Below are positions 22,713 through 28,640 of a stretch of DNA of 28,640 nucleotides, piece after piece. The stretch is from the NCBI GenBank assembly GCA_016194625.1, contig JACQBB010000366.1, forward strand, positions 1 through 28,640. Direction: 5' to 3'. A program made the position numbers and the translations under genes. The notes under the pieces are model-generated. The model was given only the letters and a program-made list of their open reading frames with translations, ran no database searches and was not told the DNA's origin. The DNA comes from Elusimicrobiota bacterium. GTDB taxonomy: Bacteria > Elusimicrobiota > Elusimicrobia > UBA1565 > UBA9628. How positions within the stretch are numbered: position 1 is the first letter of the stretch; the number at the start of each line of letters is the position of its first letter.

Positions 22713-23671
22713 CGGCCGCCTCCGCGGACGGCGTCGCAGACGGCGAGCGCGCGGACGCCGTCGTCGAGGCTCGCGAGGCGGTCGTCGGGGGCCCCGTCGA
22801 GGGCCGCCAGGAACGCGCGCGCCTGCGCGGCGAAGCGTTCGTCGGCGTCCTCGCGAGCCGACGCGGCGGCCGGGGCCGATCCGGCCATGCTCAGCGTCGC
22901 GGTCCCGGCCAGCGCGTCCCACTCCAGCGTGCCGCGCTCGCCGTGGGCGGCGAGGCGGCGCCGCGCCGGGCGCGTCAGGTAGTCGAGGCCGATCGAGAGC
23001 GTCCCGCCGCCGGGCAGGCGCCAGGCGACCTCGGCGACCTCCTCGGAGGCGATGCCGAGGCGTCCCAGGTTCGCGCAGGAGCCTGTCGCCGCGTCGGAGA
23101 AGCCGAACAGCCAGCCGGCGTAGTCAATCTCGTGGACGAGGTCGCGCAGGACGCCGCCTTGCGCCGCGTCGGCGGCGTAGCCTTCGCGGTGGTCGCGCCC
23201 CGGGCGCCAATCGGGCAGGTAGGAGCGGCACTCCGCGCGCACGGCGTGGACGGAGCCGATCTCGGGGAGGCGGGCGCGGAACAGCGCCAGCGACGGCGAG
23301 AAGCGCAGCACGCAGGCGGTGAAAGCCTTGCGCCCGCTGCGACGCGCCGCCTCGGCGACGCGGCGCCCTTCCGCGGCGTCCGCGGCGAGAGGCTTCTCGA
23401 CGAGGGCGTCGAGGCCGAGCGCGAACGCGGCCTCGGCCGCCTCGGCGTGGCGCGCGGTCTCGACGGCGACCACGCACGCCTCGGCGCCCAGCGCCTTGGC
23501 GGCGGTCAGGTCCGGCGCCGTCTCGAAGCCCGCGGCCCGGAGCTCGGCGGAGGCGTCCGCCCGGCGGGAGACCGCGAGCGGGCGCGCGCCCGCCGCCGCC
23601 AACGCCTTCAAGTGCCGGCGGCCGGCGCTGCCGGCGCCGAGGACGGCGACGGCGCGGCGGTCAGGCCGCGT
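22709..23671 (-). CDS. ptmF: Gfo/Idh/MocA-family oxidoreductase with a non-standard start (ACG?)
   Basis: The protein contains the N-terminal NAD(P) motif AVAVLGAGSAGRRH, the EKP motif in LVEKPLA and the rest of the Gfo/Idh/MocA fold, about 320 residues in total. The first ordinary start codon is TTG 23611, which would remove the dinucleotide-binding motif, so translation must begin further upstream. Between the in-frame TGA in the aminotransferase tail and the GAGSAG motif there is no ATG, GTG or TTG. The codon at 23671-23669 is ACG, four bases after an AGGAG, and would be ATG if base 23670 were A on the plus strand. That change would be synonymous (TAC/TAT) in the overlapping aminotransferase. 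Next to NeuA and the SDR it may correspond to PtmF; that is tentative. Confidence 0.72.
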   Translation of the reverse strand, partial: TRPDRRAVAVLGAGSAGRRHLKALAAAGARPLAVSRRADASAELRAAGFETAPDLTAAKALGAEACVVAVETARHAEAAEAAFALGLDALVEKPLAADAAEGRRVAEAARRSGRKAFTACVLRFSPSLALFRARLPEIGSVHAVRAECRSYLPDWRPGRDHREGYAADAAQGGVLRDLVHEIDYAGWLFGFSDAATGSCANLGRLGIASEEVAEVAWRLPGGGTLSIGLDYLTRPARRRLAAHGERGTLEWDALAGTATLSMAGSAPAAASAREDADERFAAQARAFLAALDGAPDDRLASLDDGVRALAVCDAVRGGGR

Positions 23672-24785
23672 AGAACTCCTCGATGGACGAGATCATGTAC
23701 GCGATCTCCTCCTTGGTCAGGTGCTGGTGCACCGGGAGCGTCATCGTCTTGGCGGCGTCCGCCTCCGCCATCGGGAAGTCGCCCTTCTTGTAGCCGAGCG
23801 GCCTGCTCGCGGGCTGGAGGTGGAGCGGGATCGGGTAGTGGACCTTCGCCTCGATGCCGCGAGCCTGCAGGAACTTCAGCAACTCGTCGCGGCGCTGGGC
23901 GTGGAACTGGTAGAGGTGGTACACGTGCGTCTCCCGCGCATCGCGCTTCGGGAGCGTGATCTTGCCCTTGAGCCTGCCGAGCGCGGCGTCGAGGACCTTC
24001 GCGTTGGCGATGCGCGTGTCGGTGATCCAGCGGAAGTTCTTGATCTCGCGCAGGCCGACGACCGCCTGCAGGGAGTCGAGGCGGCTGTTGTAGGCGTAGA
24101 ACGCGTACTCGTCGCGGCTCGACATGCCGTGGTTGCGCAGGAGGCGGAGCTTGTCGCGCATCTCCTCGGAGCTGGTGACGACCACGCCGCCGTCGCCCCA
24201 GACGTTGATGTTCTTGAGCGGGTGCAGGCTGAAGCCCGCCATCACGCCCCAAGTGCCGCAGTTGCGGCCGTCCACCGCGGCGCCGATGCCCTGGCAGGAG
24301 TCCTCGACGACGGGGAGCCCGTGCTTCTTGGCGATCTCCATGACGCGCGGCATGTCCGGCGGCTGCCCGCCCCAGACGACGGGCATCAGCGCCTTGGTGC
24401 GCGGCGTGATCGCGGCCTCCATCTTCGCGCAGTCGATGACGCCCTTCTCGTCGCAGTCCACGAACACAATCCGCGCGCCCGCGGTCTCGATGGCGCCGGC
24501 CGTCGCGACGAAGGTGTTGGCCATCGTGATGACCTCGTCGCCGGCGCCGATGCCGAGCGCCTTCAGCGAGAGGAACAGCGCGTCCGTGCCCGAGCCCACG
24601 CCGACCGCGTACTTCGCGCCGATCAGCTTGGCGAACTTCTCCTCGAACTCGGTCAGCGGCTTGCCGAGCGTGAAGTCGCCCGATTGGACGAGCTTCTTGA
24701 CCTCGGCCAGGGTGTCGTCGATCTCGGCGAACTGGCGGGGCAGGTAGGAGTAGGGGACGCCCTGGGGCTTCGCGGCGGTGGTCAT
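23661..24785 (-). CDS. DegT/DnrJ/EryC1/StrS aminotransferase
   Basis: A 374-residue PLP-dependent sugar aminotransferase with GVGSGTDALFLSL (62-74), VVEDSCQGIG (159-168) and the PLP lysine Lys191 in FSLHPLKNINVWGDGG. ATG 24785 follows a GGAGAG ribosome-binding site 13 bp below the kinase stop. The lysine motif has the same HPLK form as the enzyme at 9528-10664, so the two are likely paralogues. Its substrate, a 3- or 4-keto sugar nucleotide, cannot be read. The C-terminal codons overlap the beginning of the Gfo/Idh/MocA gene by 11 bp. Confidence 0.83.
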   Translation of the reverse strand: MTTAAKPQGVPYSYLPRQFAEIDDTLAEVKKLVQSGDFTLGKPLTEFEEKFAKLIGAKYAVGVGSGTDALFLSLKALGIGAGDEVITMANTFVATAGAIETAGARIVFVDCDEKGVIDCAKMEAAITPRTKALMPVVWGGQPPDMPRVMEIAKKHGLPVVEDSCQGIGAAVDGRNCGTWGVMAGFSLHPLKNINVWGDGGVVVTSSEEMRDKLRLLRNHGMSSRDEYAFYAYNSRLDSLQAVVGLREIKNFRWITDTRIANAKVLDAALGRLKGKITLPKRDARETHVYHLYQFHAQRRDELLKFLQARGIEAKVHYPIPLHLQPASRPLGYKKGDFPMAEADAAKTMTLPVHQHLTKEEIAYMISSIEEFYAA

Positions 24786-24798
24786 GGTCTCTCCGGGG

Positions 24799-26334
24799 TC
24801 ACTTCAACAGCGTCTGGATGAACTTGTACAGGCCCGTGGGGTCCACGGGCTCGCGGTTGCCGACGATCTCGACGGCCATCGCGCCCGCGCAGTTGGCGAC
24901 CAGGCCCAGCACGTCGGGCGCGAAGCCGCGGTACACGCAGGGGCTCGTGATCGCGAACAGGGCGTCGCCCGCGCCGGTGCGGTCGACGACGCGCGTCGCC
25001 AGCGCCGGGGTCTCCTCCCAGCCGCGCGCGGTGAGCACGGCCGAGCCGCGGTGGCCGCGACTGACCAGGAAGGTCGGGGCCTTCAGCGCCTTGCGCAGTT
25101 TCGCCGATTCCTCCTGCAGGTCGCCGTAGCGCGAGCGAGCGGCCAGGCGCAGCTCGGGCTCGTCGATCGCGACGTAATCGGCGCGCGCGTAGTTGGTCAC
25201 GGCGTTGAAGCCGTGGTTGGCGGAGTTCGACTGCGTGTTCAGCGCCAGGAACTTCCTCGAGTGGCTGAGCGCCTGGCGCAGCTTCGGGGTCAGCAGGCCG
25301 TGGCCGAAGTCGTTGACGACGACCAGGTCGTGCTTGGACAGGAGCGACTGCAGCTTGGCGCCGAAGGCCTGCTCGTCGCGCTTCTCGATCGGCGAGTCGT
25401 CGAGATACTGGATCTCGAACATCTTGGTCATGAAGTTCGGCTCGAGGAAGCGGCGCTTGCGGACCGTCGGACGGTCGGCGGTCCGGTGCGCGTCCATGCG
25501 CACGTTGGGGCGCAGCTTGGAGCGGAGGAACTCCTCCTCCTCGTCGTCGGGGCCGACGGAGGTGAGCAGGGTCACCTCGCGGCACAGGCCGGCGAGATGG
25601 TTCGCGGTAGCGACGGCGCCGCCGGCGAAGCGCTCGCGCGTGGAGAACTTGGTGGCGACGATGGTGTCCTTCGGGGTCTTGCCGAGCGGGATGCAGTAGA
25701 AGTACTCGTCGAGGATCGCCTCGCCGACGACGAGCACCCTCAGGTCGGACAGCCCGCGCAGGCGCGCGACGATCTCGTCGCTCGAATGCTTCTGGCGCAT
25801 CCGGTGCAGGTATTCCTGCGTCGCCTCTGGATACGAGCTGAAGAAGCGGTTGATCAGGAAGCTGGAGCTGGAGCGGAAGCCGCCTGTGATCACCAGGCGG
25901 CCGCCGACGGACTGGACCGCGGCTTCCTCGTCGGAGATCTTTCCGGTGAGGTCGGCGCCCTGGTCGGCGTAATCGGAACCTTTCACGTACAGGTCGGGCT
26001 TGAGGAGCTTGATCGTCTCGACCGCGGTCGGCCACTCGTTGAGCGCGACGAAGTCGATGAACTGGACGGCGGCGAGCGTGTCGAGGCGCAGCTGCTGGTT
26101 GAAGATCGGGCGGCCCGGCCCCTTGTTGACGAGCTTGTCCGGGGTGATCGTCACGATCAGGATGTCCGCCATCGCGCGTGCTTCTCTGAAATGCACGACG
26201 TGGCCGGGATGCATCAGGTCGAAGACGCCGTGGCACATCGCCACCTTCTTCCCGGCCTTGCGCGCCTTCGCCAGCACGGCGGCCAGCTCCTTGAGCGTCT
26301 TGATCTTCGGGCTGGGGGCGGTCTTCGTGGTCAT
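24799..26334 (-). CDS. Bifunctional nucleotidyltransferase-PfkB kinase, HldE domains in reversed order
   Basis: A 511-residue two-domain protein. Residues about 12-165 form a cytidylyltransferase-like domain (CHGVFDLMHPGHVVHF, HPGH at 42-45; VKGSDY at 117-122). Residues about 195-511 form a ribokinase/PfkB sugar kinase (VVGEAILDEY at 202-211; the substrate-binding GGA at 238-240; DRTGAGDAL at 451-459 with the catalytic Asp457). HldE of E. coli, which phosphorylates heptose-7-P and then makes ADP-heptose, has kinase first and nucleotidyltransferase second; here the order is swapped. ATG 26334 follows TAGGAA, 8 bp below the epimerase stop; the longer open frame is out of register with the family. 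It probably makes an NDP-heptose or similar activated sugar; the exact substrate is open. Confidence 0.83.
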   Translation of the reverse strand: MTTKTAPSPKIKTLKELAAVLAKARKAGKKVAMCHGVFDLMHPGHVVHFREARAMADILIVTITPDKLVNKGPGRPIFNQQLRLDTLAAVQFIDFVALNEWPTAVETIKLLKPDLYVKGSDYADQGADLTGKISDEEAAVQSVGGRLVITGGFRSSSSFLINRFFSSYPEATQEYLHRMRQKHSSDEIVARLRGLSDLRVLVVGEAILDEYFYCIPLGKTPKDTIVATKFSTRERFAGGAVATANHLAGLCREVTLLTSVGPDDEEEEFLRSKLRPNVRMDAHRTADRPTVRKRRFLEPNFMTKMFEIQYLDDSPIEKRDEQAFGAKLQSLLSKHDLVVVNDFGHGLLTPKLRQALSHSRKFLALNTQSNSANHGFNAVTNYARADYVAIDEPELRLAARSRYGDLQEESAKLRKALKAPTFLVSRGHRGSAVLTARGWEETPALATRVVDRTGAGDALFAITSPCVYRGFAPDVLGLVANCAGAMAVEIVGNREPVDPTGLYKFIQTLLK

Positions 26335-26342
26335 TCGGGTTC

Positions 26343-27353
26343 CTAGCGGCGCGCGGACGGGGTGAGGTTGTCGAACCAGGCCTTCGTGGCCTGTTCGATC
26401 GACTGCGGCGTCCACACGGGCGCCGTCTTCCAGTCGTCGAGGCGCTCGAGCATGCGCTTCACGCCCTCCTCGAGGGAGACCTTCGGCTCCCAGCCGAGGA
26501 CGCGGCGGATCTTGGAGATGTCGGCGAAGGTGCAGTCGGGCTCGCCGGGACGCTTCGGGATGTAAGTCACCGGGCCGCCGAGCAGCTCGACGAGGCGGTT
26601 GACGCTGTAGGTGCTGCCGGATCCGACGTTGAACACCTCGCCGCGGGCGTCGGAGTCGGCGGCCGCGACGAGCGCGGCGGCCACGTCCGTGACGAAGGTG
26701 AAGTCGCGCGTCTGCTTGCCGTCGCCGACGACCGTGAACGGCTTCCCGTGGATCTTCTGCGCCAGGAACACGCCGAATACGGCGCCGTAGGTGCCCGAGG
26801 TCCGCGCGCGCGGGCCGTACACGTTGAAGAAGCGGGTGGAGACGACGGGCATGCCGTAGACCTGGCCCCAGTGCAGGACGAGCTCTTCCCCGAGACGCTT
26901 GGTCAGCGCGTACGGGTACTGCGGCTGGATCGGGGCGGTCTCGGGCGTGGGGTACGCGTCGGGGATGCCGTAGCACGACGACGACGCGGCGTAGACGAAG
27001 CGCTTCACCTTCGCGGCCCGCGCGGCCTCGAGCACCGATTCGGTGCCGACCACGTTCGCGCGGAAGTAGTCCGTCGGGCGCTCGATCGACGGCACGATGT
27101 CGGCCAGCGCGGCCAGGTGGAACACCCGGTCGGCGCCGGCGAAATAGGGCGCGATCTTCGCATGGTCGGCGACGTCGGCCCAGACGACCGAGAGGGCCGG
27201 GTTGTCCTTCTGGTGCGCGAGGTTCCGCGGCCCGCCGACGGAGCCGTCGTCGATCGCGACGACCCGCCAGCCGTCGGCGAGCAGGCGGTCGACGAGGTGG
27301 CTGCCGATGAAGCCGGCTCCGCCGGTGACGACCGCGCGGCGGCCGCCGCTCAT
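26343..27353 (-). CDS. NDP-sugar 4-epimerase, extended SDR (GalE/WbpP-like)
   Basis: A 336-residue extended SDR with VTGGAGFIGSHLVDRLL (9-25), the AASSSCYG serine strand, YPYALTK with the catalytic Tyr-Lys, RFFNVYGPRA and the downstream VGDGKQTRDFTFVTDVA. These are the standard motifs of UDP-hexose 4-epimerases and UDP-glucuronate/GlcNAc epimerases. The start at 27353 overlaps the previous stop as ATGA; the open frame upstream is within the neighbouring gene. It stays close to the family length. Galactose-, GalNAc- or uronate-type specificity cannot be decided from the motifs seen. Confidence 0.83.
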   Translation of the reverse strand: MSGGRRAVVTGGAGFIGSHLVDRLLADGWRVVAIDDGSVGGPRNLAHQKDNPALSVVWADVADHAKIAPYFAGADRVFHLAALADIVPSIERPTDYFRANVVGTESVLEAARAAKVKRFVYAASSSCYGIPDAYPTPETAPIQPQYPYALTKRLGEELVLHWGQVYGMPVVSTRFFNVYGPRARTSGTYGAVFGVFLAQKIHGKPFTVVGDGKQTRDFTFVTDVAAALVAAADSDARGEVFNVGSGSTYSVNRLVELLGGPVTYIPKRPGEPDCTFADISKIRRVLGWEPKVSLEEGVKRMLERLDDWKTAPVWTPQSIEQATKAWFDNLTPSARR

Positions 27354-28354
27354 GCGGCGGGCGCGGCCGGGACGGCCTTCATCGTCTTGACGTTGAAGTA
27401 GCGCGGGTCGCTGAGGCTGTCGGGCAGCTTGCCGGCCTTGAACGCGCGGCACAGGTCTCGGATCGCGTCCTCGACGGTGCGCTTGGGCTTGAAGCCGATG
27501 TCGCGGGCGATCTTGTCGGAGCCGACGTGGTAGGAGCGCAGGTCGTCGGTCGGGCTGGTGACGATCTCGATCGGAGCCTTCTCGGGGAACTCGCTCTCGA
27601 CGATGGCCTTGACCATCTTCGCCAGGTCGGCGACGGTGTGGTTCTGGTAGCCGGCGTTCCAGACGCCGCCGTCGATCTTCTCGGCCGGGAGCTTCAGCAG
27701 CTCGACGTACAGGTCCGAGATGTCTTCGATGTGGATGTTCGGGCGCTTTTGGGAGCCGCCGAACACGGTGATCTGGCGCTTGTTGACCGCGAGGTTGGTC
27801 AGGATGTTGACCGCCAGGTCCAGGCGGGTTCGGGGCGAGTAGCCGCAGACGGTCGCGGGGCGGATGACGACGGTCGTGAAGCCCGGCTTCTTCAGGCGCG
27901 CGAGGACCTCTTCGCACATCGCCTTGAACTTGCTGTAGTCGGTCAGCGGCTTGAGCGGGTGGGTCTCGTCCACGTTCGGCGACTCGGAGACGCCGTACAC
28001 GGAGCTCGACGAGGCGTAGATGAAGCGCTTCACGCCGGCCGCCTGGCTGGCGAGCACCATCGGCTCGAAGCAATCGAAGTTGATGGACTTGCCGAGCGCG
28101 GGGTCGAGCTCGAAGCTCGGGTCGTTGGAGATGCAGGCGAGGTGGATGACCGCCTCGCAGCCGGCGACGGCCTTCTTGTAGGCGGCGAGGTCGCGCAGAT
28201 CGGCGGAGACGATCTGCAGGCGCGGGTGGGGCGTCAGGCCCTCGGCGCCGTAGTACATGATGTCGTAGGCGATGACCGTGTGGCCGGCTTCGATGAGCTT
28301 CGGGACGAGGACGCAGCCGACATAGCCGGCGGCGCCGGTGACGAGTACTTTCAT
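27350..28354 (-). CDS. NAD-dependent epimerase/dehydratase (extended SDR)
   Basis: A 334-residue extended SDR with VTGAAGYVGCVLVPKLIEAG (5-24), the YASSSSVYG serine strand, YSKFK (catalytic Tyr and Lys) and VIRPATVCGYSPRTRLDL. It lacks the threonine-aspartate-glutamate triad of 4,6-dehydratases (SSSSVYGVSE instead of SSTDEVYG), so it is not a LegB-type dehydratase; epimerase or reductase activity is more likely. It is the first gene of the long minus-strand unit. Its ATG at 28354 is followed on the plus-strand side by a 131-bp divergent gap. The start is supported by the nucleotide-binding motif only five residues in. Confidence 0.8.
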   Translation of the reverse strand: MKVLVTGAAGYVGCVLVPKLIEAGHTVIAYDIMYYGAEGLTPHPRLQIVSADLRDLAAYKKAVAGCEAVIHLACISNDPSFELDPALGKSINFDCFEPMVLASQAAGVKRFIYASSSSVYGVSESPNVDETHPLKPLTDYSKFKAMCEEVLARLKKPGFTTVVIRPATVCGYSPRTRLDLAVNILTNLAVNKRQITVFGGSQKRPNIHIEDISDLYVELLKLPAEKIDGGVWNAGYQNHTVADLAKMVKAIVESEFPEKAPIEIVTSPTDDLRSYHVGSDKIARDIGFKPKRTVEDAIRDLCRAFKAGKLPDSLSDPRYFNVKTMKAVPAAPAA

Positions 28355-28384
28355 GATGGGGGGATCCTGCGGCGGAATGCCGCG

Positions 28385-28420
28385 CTTATATGAGGAATAG
28401 TGGCGACGGAGGAGATTTTA
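28385..28420 (-). promoter_or_regulatory. Possible promoter region for the 28354-19854 unit
   Basis: Upstream of ATG 28354 two AT-rich hexamers stand out on the minus strand: TATAAG at 28385-28390 and TAAAAT at 28415-28420, which leave leaders of roughly 25 and 55 bases. Neither has the 6-11 bp spacing seen elsewhere in the window, and no -35 element is evident. One of them probably drives the long unit; I cannot tell which. Confidence 0.3.
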
Positions 28421-28442
28421 CGGTTTCCTCGGCCTGACCGTC

Positions 28443-28470
28443 AAGGCGGGGCGTCCGGAGCGCCTTTTTT
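28443..28470 (+). terminator. Possible hairpin with T-run in the divergent gap
   Basis: AAGGCG at 28443-28448 can pair with CGCCTT at 28461-28466 across a 12-base loop, and the T tract continues to 28470. On the plus strand this resembles a weak rho-independent terminator. It lies just before the -10 box of the right-hand gene, so it could block antisense transcripts from entering it. A long loop and short stem keep confidence low. Confidence 0.25.
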
Positions 28471-28473
28471 GGC

Positions 28474-28479
28474 TAGAAT
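28474..28479 (+). promoter_or_regulatory. -10 box (TAGAAT) for the LhgO-like gene
   Basis: TAGAAT on the plus strand lies exactly 6 bp before ATG 28486 with no Shine-Dalgarno sequence between, the same layout as at 17498 and 19823. A leaderless transcript is predicted. Confidence 0.5.
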
Positions 28480-28485
28480 CTCCGG

Positions 28486-28640
28486 ATGGACTCCCGCGAT
28501 TTCGTGGTCATCGGCGGCGGCGTGGTCGGCCTGTCGGTCGCGCGCGACTTCGGGTTCTCGGAGCGCACCCGCATCCTGCCCTTCAAGGGGCTGTACCTGT
28601 ACTCCGACGAGCCCGCGGGCGCCTTCCGCGCGCACGTCTA
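28486..28640 (+). pseudogene. LhgO-like FAD-dependent oxidoreductase, start of gene with a central deletion
   Basis: The frame begins MDSRDFVVIGGGVVGLSVAR, a perfect FAD-binding dinucleotide motif (GGGVVGL at 10-16). In the LhgO/glycine-oxidase family this should be followed by about 170-180 residues containing the HxTGHNSGV FAD loop. Instead, within about 8 residues the sequence reads TRILPFKGLYLYSDEPAG and RAHVY, which corresponds to the region around residue 200 of LhgO (PFRGEYF... then IYPIPDP). The reading frame is kept across the join. The product would lack most of its FAD domain and cannot be functional if the sequence is right. The gene continues beyond the window. It is not obviously part of the glycan pathway. 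Confidence 0.7.

Noticed and set aside
27350..28354. LegB-type 4,6-dehydratase
   Set aside because: The dehydratase Thr-Asp-Glu active-site motif is absent; the protein reads SSSSVYG at that place.
1..28640. CRISPR arrays, tRNA or rRNA genes
   Set aside because: No regularly spaced repeats and no recognisable tRNA or rRNA sequence were found on either strand.

Overview
The window is one long surface-glycan (O-antigen, capsule or protein-glycosylation) biosynthesis locus of a high-GC bacterium. Nearly every gene is on the minus strand, and neighbours are joined by ATGA, GTGA or TGATG overlaps, so the locus reads from right to left. An arabinose-5-phosphate isomerase (Kdo pathway) and an HldE-like heptose enzyme point to a Gram-negative cell envelope. 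No rRNA or other phylogenetic marker is present. A deep-branching lineage such as Elusimicrobiota is a guess from GC, leaderless-looking promoters and gene content, not a demonstrated assignment.

Layout in the direction of transcription. (1) 28354-19854: two sugar-nucleotide epimerases, a bifunctional nucleotidyltransferase-kinase with HldE domains in reversed order, a DegT-type aminotransferase, a Gfo/Idh/MocA oxidoreductase with no standard start codon, a CMP-nonulosonate cytidylyltransferase (NeuA/LegF type), a PtmA-like SDR and a TIGR04372-type glycosyltransferase. (2) 19816-18686: a radical SAM/SPASM protein behind its own extended -10 promoter. (3) 18664-17510: the only complete plus-strand gene, of unknown function. 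(4) 17426-12774: a B12-type radical SAM protein, an SDR epimerase/reductase and an ABC flippase whose ATPase domain is broken by an internal deletion. (5) 12723-1384: paired TPP-dependent E1 alpha and beta subunits, a second DegT aminotransferase, NeuB, NeuC, a formyltransferase, a PIG-L deacetylase, a relic of a second neuC, a NeuD-type acyltransferase, a CBS-nucleotidyltransferase (LegX/PtmE), a LegC aminotransferase and a putative glycosyltransferase. (6) 1363-1: KdsD/KpsF and the start of a methyltransferase. At the far right a plus-strand LhgO-like gene begins, and it already lacks its middle.

The core chemistry looks like a CMP-legionaminic-type nonulosonic acid pathway: LegX/PtmE activation, LegC amination, NeuD acylation, NeuC hydrolysis and epimerisation, NeuB condensation and NeuA activation. 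The 4,6-dehydratase (LegB) is not in the window. The E1 alpha/beta pair has no E2 or E3 and sits beside an aminotransferase, which suggests a two-carbon branch or acyl transfer on a sugar.

The most striking feature is a lower-GC cassette at about 5.76-8.87 kb. It starts inside neuB (the 3' third of that gene has different codon use), carries a complete neuC, a formyltransferase and a PIG-L deacetylase, and ends beside a decayed high-GC remnant of an older neuC that still overlaps neuD by ATGA. This reads as replacement of the ancestral neuB-3'/neuC segment by an incoming module that adds deacetylation and formylation, in other words a switch in the N-acyl decoration of the surface sugar. Other points: several transcription units begin with TATAAT, TAGAAT or TAAAAT only 6-11 nt before an ATG without a Shine-Dalgarno site, and two genes carry clean internal deletions.
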